Source of the DNA: Alistipes sp. ZOR0009
GTDB taxonomy: Bacteria > Bacteroidota > Bacteroidia > Bacteroidales > ZOR0009
NCBI RefSeq assembly: GCF_000798815.1
Contig: NZ_JTLD01000020.1
Coordinates: 1-64,000, forward strand
Length of the DNA: 64,000 bases
Reading direction: 5' to 3'
Made by a program: the position numbers and the translations under genes. The notes under the pieces are model-generated. The model was given only the letters and a program-made list of their open reading frames with translations, did not search any database and was not told where the DNA came from. The first letter of the stretch is position 1. Each line of letters starts with the position of its first letter. Of the stretch, positions 59,518 to 64,000 are shown piece by piece.

Positions 59518-60267
59518 ATGGATAATATGTTAATTTCGTCTGTCGATAAATGTAGGTTGCCTCAGCACGTCGCAATTATCATGGACGGTAATGGAAGATG
59601 GGCCAAAAAACTTGGTAATCAGCGCCTATTTGGCCATAGAAAAGGGGTTAACTCTGTAAATGCTGCAGTTGAAATATCAACAGAACTGGGTATTAAGCAC
59701 CTTACTTTATATGCATTTTCCACAGAAAATTGGTCTCGACCCAAAGATGAGGTGGATGGGCTAATGTCTTTATTGGTCTCCACAATTCAAGATCAAACCC
59801 CCAAACTAAATAAGAATAACATCAGGCTTAACGCTATCGGCGATCTTGATTCTTTACCGGCAGCTGTTAATAAAAAGCTGATGAATGCGATCGAAAAAAC
59901 ATCTCAGAATACAGGACTTGTTCTTACCTTGGCGTTGAGCTATAGCGCAAGGTGGGAAATAATTAATGCTGTAAAAGAAATTTGTAAGGAGGTGCAGCAA
60001 GGGAAACTCGACGTTGAAGCAATAAACGAGCAATCCTTCCCGTTATACCTTACAACACGAGAAATGCCCGACCCTGAGCTTATTATTAGAACTAGTGGGG
60101 AACAGCGTATTAGCAACTTTTTGCTTTGGCAATGCGCTTATTCGGAATTTTACTTCTCGCCTGTTTTGTGGCCCGACTTCACGAAAGAGGAATTTATTAA
60201 AGCCATTGTTGACTACCAAGGTAGAGAACGTAGATTTGGCAAAACAAGTGATCAGGTAAAGGTATAA
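59518..60267 (+). CDS. uppS: Isoprenyl (undecaprenyl) diphosphate synthase
   Basis: Makes the C55 lipid carrier for peptidoglycan and surface glycans; 249 aa, cis-prenyltransferase. The catalytic IIMDGNGRWAKK, RKGVNSVN region, LYAFSTENWSRP, and the C-terminal PDPELIIRTSGEQRISNFLL are all intact. It starts 6 bp after the DUF6089 gene. bamA follows 22 bp later. This order is standard in Bacteroidota. Confidence 0.97.
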   Translation: MDNMLISSVDKCRLPQHVAIIMDGNGRWAKKLGNQRLFGHRKGVNSVNAAVEISTELGIKHLTLYAFSTENWSRPKDEVDGLMSLLVSTIQDQTPKLNKNNIRLNAIGDLDSLPAAVNKKLMNAIEKTSQNTGLVLTLALSYSARWEIINAVKEICKEVQQGKLDVEAINEQSFPLYLTTREMPDPELIIRTSGEQRISNFLLWQCAYSEFYFSPVLWPDFTKEEFIKAIVDYQGRERRFGKTSDQVKV

Positions 60268-60289
60268 GTTTAACTTCATTATCATCGTA

Positions 60290-62818
60290 ATGCACAAAAG
60301 AGTATTTTTTCTCTTGCTATCGCTGCTGGTTTTTGGCAAGGTATTCGCTCAGGATCAGGCTGTACATAATTTAACTGTAAATTATGAAAAACCTCAGAAA
60401 TATGTGGTTCAGGATATTACCATCGAAGGTATAAAGTATCTTGATCCAGATCTCTATTTAGGGGTGACTGGAATTTCTAAAGGTGACACAATTACCATTC
60501 CTGGTGAAGAATTTGCTCGTGCCATAAAAAAGCTATGGGAGCAGGACTTGTTTGGTGATGTTAAAATTAATGCCTCTAAAATAGACGGAGATAAAATTTG
60601 GTTAACCATTAGCCTAACAGAAAAACCTCGATTGTACAATTGGGATATCAAAGGTGCTAAAAAATCGGAAGTTACCGATCTTAATGAGAAGCTGAAACTT
60701 AAAAGAGGGACAACCATTACCGATTTTATGCTAACCACCACTACTGATATAATTAAGAAGTACTACATAAATAAGGGTTTTTTAAATGTTGATGTTAATG
60801 TTACTCAAACTGCGGATACGGTTGTTAAAAATACAGAGCACTTGGTGTTTAATGTAACAAAGAACAAGAAAGTTAAAATTAAGGATATTGATTTTGAAGG
60901 AAATAAGCATTACACCGACGAACGTTTGCGTAGAGCGCTAAAGAAAACCCACCGACGCGATTGGAATATCTTCAATGTGTCGAAATTCATAAAGAGCGAC
61001 TACGAAAATGATAAGAAGGAACTTATAGATTTTTATACTCAAAAGGGATACCGTGATGCTAAGATTGTAGAGGATTCTATTTATAAGGTTAGCAACGAGA
61101 GAATCGGGATCAAAATTAAGATTGATGAAGGGAACCGCTACTATTTCCGAAATGTAGTTTGGATTGGTAACACAAAGAATACGGCAGAGGAGTTGATGAC
61201 TCTGCTAAAGATTAAAAAGGGTGATCCATACGACAGGGTTGCCTTAGATAAGCGTCTGAATACCGACGAAGAATCTGTAGCAAGCATTTATCAGAATCAA
61301 GGTTACCTATTCTTTAATGCGACACCTGTAGAGGTTCGGGTGGATAACGATTCTGTTGATGTTGAAATAAGAATGACAGAGGGTAAGCCTGCTACAATTT
61401 CTTACATTAGCATCGCTGGTAATGATAGAACTAATGAGCATGTTATTCGTCGTGAAATTTTAACAAAACCAGGCGATCTCTATAGGAAGGATAATGTGAT
61501 TAATACCATCCGCTATTTAGGCCAGTTAGGTCACTTTGATGCAGAAAAGTTAGGGGAAGGAATTCAAATGGATCCCAACCAACAGGAAAGCACCGTAGGA
61601 ATAAAGTATACCGTTAACGAGAAATCTAACGACCAGTTAGAACTTTCTGGAGGATGGGGTGGAAATATGTTTGTAGGATCTGTAGGGCTCCGTTTTAACA
61701 ACTTTTCTGCGCGACGAATTTTTGAAAAAGGAGCTTGGAGACCAATTCCAACAGGGGATAGCCAGTCGTTGTCTCTTCGCGCTCAAACGAATGGATCTTA
61801 CTATAAAGCATTTTCTGCAAGTTTTACAGAACCTTGGTTAGGAGGGAAAAAGCCGCAGTCACTTTCTGTGTCGCTATACTATCAGGTGCAAAATAATAGC
61901 TATTCATACTTTGTAAAAAGCGATCAATTCTTTAAGGTAATCGGAGGTTCTGTTGGTTTAGGACGACGTCTTACATGGCCCGACAACTTCTTTACTTTTT
62001 CAAATTCGGTGAATGTGGAAATTTATAAGTTAAAGCAATGGCAGTCATTTATTATAGAGGATGGAACCGCTGCAAATATCAGCTTATCTACAGCTTTGTC
62101 TCGAAATTCAACAAACAATCCTATTTATCCTCGTGGTGGTTCGGATGTGTCGCTTTCATTAAAAATGACCTTGCCTTACTCTCTACTTAATGGAAAAGAT
62201 TATGGAGATAATAGCCAAATGACGAATAAGGAACGTTACCGTTGGATTGAGTATTATAAGGTTGGATTTAAGGGCGTTTTCTACCATAATGTATGGAAGG
62301 ATATGGTTTTAGCCTTACGTGCCCAGTTTGGCTACCTCGGAATGTATAACTCTAAGTATGGATATTCTCCTTTTGAAGGCTTTATTGTAGGTGGTGATGG
62401 ACTTAGCGGATATGCTCTTTATGGAACAGAAACCGTTGGTCTTAGAGGATATGAGAACGAATCGGTGACTCCAAAGTATTACTACAAGACAACAGATCCA
62501 GATCCGCAAAAAAATAGACGCTGGCTAAATAATGCTAACGTATACGATAAATTTAGCGCAGAACTTCGTTACCCAATTACGTTAACGCCTCAGTCTTCTA
62601 TTTATGTATTAGGATTTTTTGAGGCTGGAAATGCTTGGCAGGATATGAAGTATTTTAACCCATATCAGATGGTAAGATCTGCAGGTGTTGGTGCTCGTAT
62701 TTTCCTTCCAATGATTGGAATGCTAGGTATAGACTGGGCTTATGGCTTTGATAAGCCTGCTGCAAACCCAAGTGCAGGAGGAAGCAACTTCCACTTTGTA
62801 ATTGGAATGCCAATGTAA
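60290..62818 (+). CDS. bamA: Outer-membrane protein assembly factor BamA
   Basis: 842-aa core of the beta-barrel assembly machine (signal peptide MHKRVFFLLLSLLVFGKVFAQ). Five POTRA repeats cover ~40-440 (IEGIKYLDPDLYLGVTGISK, IKDIDFEGNKHYTDERLRRA, ISIAGNDRTNEHVIRREILT, IRYLGQLGHFDAEKL). The barrel fills ~460-842, ending FHFVIGMPM. The chaperone genes skp/ompH follow directly, as expected for this pathway. Confidence 0.97.
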   Translation: MHKRVFFLLLSLLVFGKVFAQDQAVHNLTVNYEKPQKYVVQDITIEGIKYLDPDLYLGVTGISKGDTITIPGEEFARAIKKLWEQDLFGDVKINASKIDGDKIWLTISLTEKPRLYNWDIKGAKKSEVTDLNEKLKLKRGTTITDFMLTTTTDIIKKYYINKGFLNVDVNVTQTADTVVKNTEHLVFNVTKNKKVKIKDIDFEGNKHYTDERLRRALKKTHRRDWNIFNVSKFIKSDYENDKKELIDFYTQKGYRDAKIVEDSIYKVSNERIGIKIKIDEGNRYYFRNVVWIGNTKNTAEELMTLLKIKKGDPYDRVALDKRLNTDEESVASIYQNQGYLFFNATPVEVRVDNDSVDVEIRMTEGKPATISYISIAGNDRTNEHVIRREILTKPGDLYRKDNVINTIRYLGQLGHFDAEKLGEGIQMDPNQQESTVGIKYTVNEKSNDQLELSGGWGGNMFVGSVGLRFNNFSARRIFEKGAWRPIPTGDSQSLSLRAQTNGSYYKAFSASFTEPWLGGKKPQSLSVSLYYQVQNNSYSYFVKSDQFFKVIGGSVGLGRRLTWPDNFFTFSNSVNVEIYKLKQWQSFIIEDGTAANISLSTALSRNSTNNPIYPRGGSDVSLSLKMTLPYSLLNGKDYGDNSQMTNKERYRWIEYYKVGFKGVFYHNVWKDMVLALRAQFGYLGMYNSKYGYSPFEGFIVGGDGLSGYALYGTETVGLRGYENESVTPKYYYKTTDPDPQKNRRWLNNANVYDKFSAELRYPITLTPQSSIYVLGFFEAGNAWQDMKYFNPYQMVRSAGVGARIFLPMIGMLGIDWAYGFDKPAANPSAGGSNFHFVIGMPM

Positions 62819-62829
62819 TTCTTTGTACG

Positions 62830-63339
62830 ATGAAAAAAATACTACTTTTAGCCTGTTTGTTTGCTATTTGTTCTGTTGCTTTTTCGCAGAAATATGCTGT
62901 GGTGGATTCTGATTATATCCTTAAAAAGATTCCAAACTACAAGGCAGCATTAGAGCAGTTGGATAAATTATCTCAGCAGTACCAGAAGGATGTAGAGAGG
63001 CGATTTGACGAGGTAGATCAGGCGTATAAAGCATTTCAGGCTGAGAAAGTATTGCTGACAGAAGCCATGAAGAAGACTCGGGAAATGGAGCTTCAAGCAA
63101 AAGAGGCTTCAGCGAGTGAATTGCAACGAAAATATTTTGGTCCAGAAGGACTTATGTTTAAAAAACGAGAGGAATTACTTAAACCCTTTTATGATCAAAT
63201 ATTCAACGCGGTTAAGGAAGTTGCAAACGAAGGTTCTTTCTCCCTTATTTTAGATAAGGCAAATAATCCTTCGGTGCTTTTTGTAAGTCCTAAAAGCGAT
63301 AAAAGTGATGAGGTCTTACAGAAATTAGGGTATAAGTAA
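62830..63339 (+). CDS. Skp/OmpH-family periplasmic chaperone (copy 1)
   Basis: 169 aa with a signal peptide (MKKILLLACLFAICSVAFSQ) and then KYAVVDSDYILKKIP, the beta-strand opener of OmpH/Skp. A long coiled-coil arm (~45-110, EQLDKLSQQYQKDVERRFDE) should form the tentacle of a trimeric chaperone that ferries outer-membrane proteins to BamA. Starts 11 bp after bamA. A second, related gene follows. Confidence 0.92.
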   Translation: MKKILLLACLFAICSVAFSQKYAVVDSDYILKKIPNYKAALEQLDKLSQQYQKDVERRFDEVDQAYKAFQAEKVLLTEAMKKTREMELQAKEASASELQRKYFGPEGLMFKKREELLKPFYDQIFNAVKEVANEGSFSLILDKANNPSVLFVSPKSDKSDEVLQKLGYK

Positions 63340-63351
63340 ATTTTGAAAATG

Positions 63352-63359
63352 TATATTTG
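63352..63359 (+). promoter_or_regulatory. -7 promoter element of the second skp gene
   Basis: TATATTTG fits TAnnTTTG, 25 bp before ATG 63385, just after the first skp stop. Confidence 0.5.
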
Positions 63360-63384
63360 CGTAAAACGAAAACGAATTTTAAAG

Positions 63385-63933
63385 ATGAAAAACGGAATTA
63401 AAGCGCTTCTACTAGTATGTTGCGTGCTATTCGGAAGCGTAGCTTTCGGGCAAAACCTAAAATTTGGTGTTATTAATTCTCAGGAAATTATTTCTAAGAT
63501 GCCAGAAAGAGATTCTGCAGAAGCCAAATTAATGAAATTGAGAACAGAACTTGGAAATCAAATTGAATCATTGCAAGTTGAGTTTAACCAAAAGTATCAA
63601 GCATACGCTCAAGGACGCGAAAAGATGGCAGACCTAGTTCGCCAGACTAAAGAAAAGGAGTTGTCCGATCTTCAAAATCGCATTCAAGAGTACGGTCAAA
63701 ACGCAGAGCAAGAGTTGTCTAAGCAGCAAGCCGCTCTTCTTAAACCTATTGTAGATAAGATAAATGAGGCTATTAAAGCTGTTGGCAAAGCTAATGGGTT
63801 TGCTTACATTTTTGATACAGCAATTCCAAGCCTTGCTTACTATGATGCAGCACAGGCTGTAGATGTATTGCCTTTGGTTGTTAAGCAATTAGGCATTAAG
63901 GAAAAACCAGCAGCGGCAACTCCTAAGAAATAA
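63385..63933 (+). CDS. Skp/OmpH-family periplasmic chaperone (copy 2)
   Basis: 182 aa from ATG 63385 (MKNGIKALLLVCCVLFGSVA); an earlier in-frame ATG would put 14 residues in front of the signal peptide, so it is rejected. The body has the OmpH opener LKFGVINSQEIISKMP and a long coiled coil (~50-120), ending with a proline- and alanine-rich tail. It is a diverged duplicate of the upstream gene. An own promoter element and a terminator suggest it can be expressed separately from bamA. Confidence 0.92.
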   Translation: MKNGIKALLLVCCVLFGSVAFGQNLKFGVINSQEIISKMPERDSAEAKLMKLRTELGNQIESLQVEFNQKYQAYAQGREKMADLVRQTKEKELSDLQNRIQEYGQNAEQELSKQQAALLKPIVDKINEAIKAVGKANGFAYIFDTAIPSLAYYDAAQAVDVLPLVVKQLGIKEKPAAATPKK

Positions 63934-63954
63934 GGAAGAATATTTATACCTTTG

Positions 63955-63981
63955 AGCCATCCTGAAAAGGATGGCTTTTTT
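63955..63981 (+). terminator. Terminator after the second skp gene
   Basis: AGCCATCC (63955-63962) and GGATGGCT (63969-63976) form an 8-bp perfect stem with loop TGAAAA, followed by a T run. Confidence 0.9.
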
Positions 63982-64000
63982 GTTTCTATGAGTAATATAA

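Noticed and set aside
63947-63954. TACCTTTG promoter-like element for a gene beyond the right edge
   Set aside because: It matches the consensus but is immediately followed by the skp terminator, so a transcript from it would end at once; the match is probably chance.

Overview
The window is a chromosomal segment of a Bacteroidota bacterium, most likely of the order Bacteroidales or a close relative. The evidence is a SusC/SusD polysaccharide locus, many TAnnTTTG-type -7 promoter elements, weak ribosome binding sites, a membrane-anchored Y_Y_Y/LuxR-type regulator, and the conserved gene blocks uppS-bamA-skp-skp, pdxJ next to a CBS protein and nadK, and pth-S4-DUF4924. Base composition is moderate and fairly even. 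I saw no rRNA or tRNA genes, no insertion sequence, no prophage and no CRISPR array.

Layout. 1-5122 (minus): the N-terminal 1707 codons of a giant secreted repeat protein, with about 16 Ig/PKD-like modules followed by Calx-beta modules, cut by the left edge. 5551-8421: a membrane-spanning sensor with a C-terminal LuxR-type helix-turn-helix. 9082-20170: a beta-glucan (laminarin-like) utilisation locus in the order SusC, SusD, PKD surface lipoprotein, PKD-GH16 lipoprotein, GH16, GH3, with stem-loops between some genes. 20423-26259: a galactose-type sugar operon (GntR/LacI-like regulator, nucleotidyltransferase, galM, sodium/sugar symporter, galK) without galT or galE. 26458-30407: mixed genes (flavin reductase, EamA transporter, DivIC/FtsB-like, NarL-type response regulator, an unrecognised protein). 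30466-30684: the decayed C-terminal end of a DUF4139-type gene.

30745-35737 (minus): a thiamin salvage operon (methyltransferase, thiM, thiE, thiL, thiD, tenA) under a TPP riboswitch. Here the promoter, aptamer, predicted antiterminator and intrinsic terminator can all be read directly. 35984-38347: a Cache-HAMP-GAF-PAS sensor with no visible output domain. 38411-43223: a serine-type sulfatase, a DUF6261 protein, an outer-membrane protein behind a long structured leader, a CatA-like acetyltransferase and a HAD hydrolase. 43242-43650: a 42-bp tandem repeat array with a palindrome in each unit. 43691-46075: a DUF5686 outer-membrane protein.

46383-63933: mainly housekeeping genes. These are engB, prs, rplY (with a folded leader), pth (TTG start), S4/Hsp15, DUF4924, a ferritin-VIT1 fusion, a YD-like secreted protein, manA, udk, a 3'-5' exonuclease, an alpha/beta hydrolase, pdxJ, a CBS protein, nadK, two outer-membrane proteins, uppS, bamA and two skp/ompH genes.

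How the genes fit together. The glucan locus captures and cuts beta-1,3-type glucans outside the cell and in the periplasm. The neighbouring operon imports and phosphorylates a hexose. The thi operon recycles pyrimidine and thiazole precursors into thiamin diphosphate and is shut off by its product. The right-hand block covers nucleotide, cofactor, translation and outer-membrane assembly functions. No unambiguously new system is evident. The strongest items for follow-up are the galT-less galactose operon, the folded leaders before 41061 and before rplY, the 42-bp repeat array upstream of the HAD promoter, the DUF4139 remnant, and the unrecognised protein at 29724-30407.
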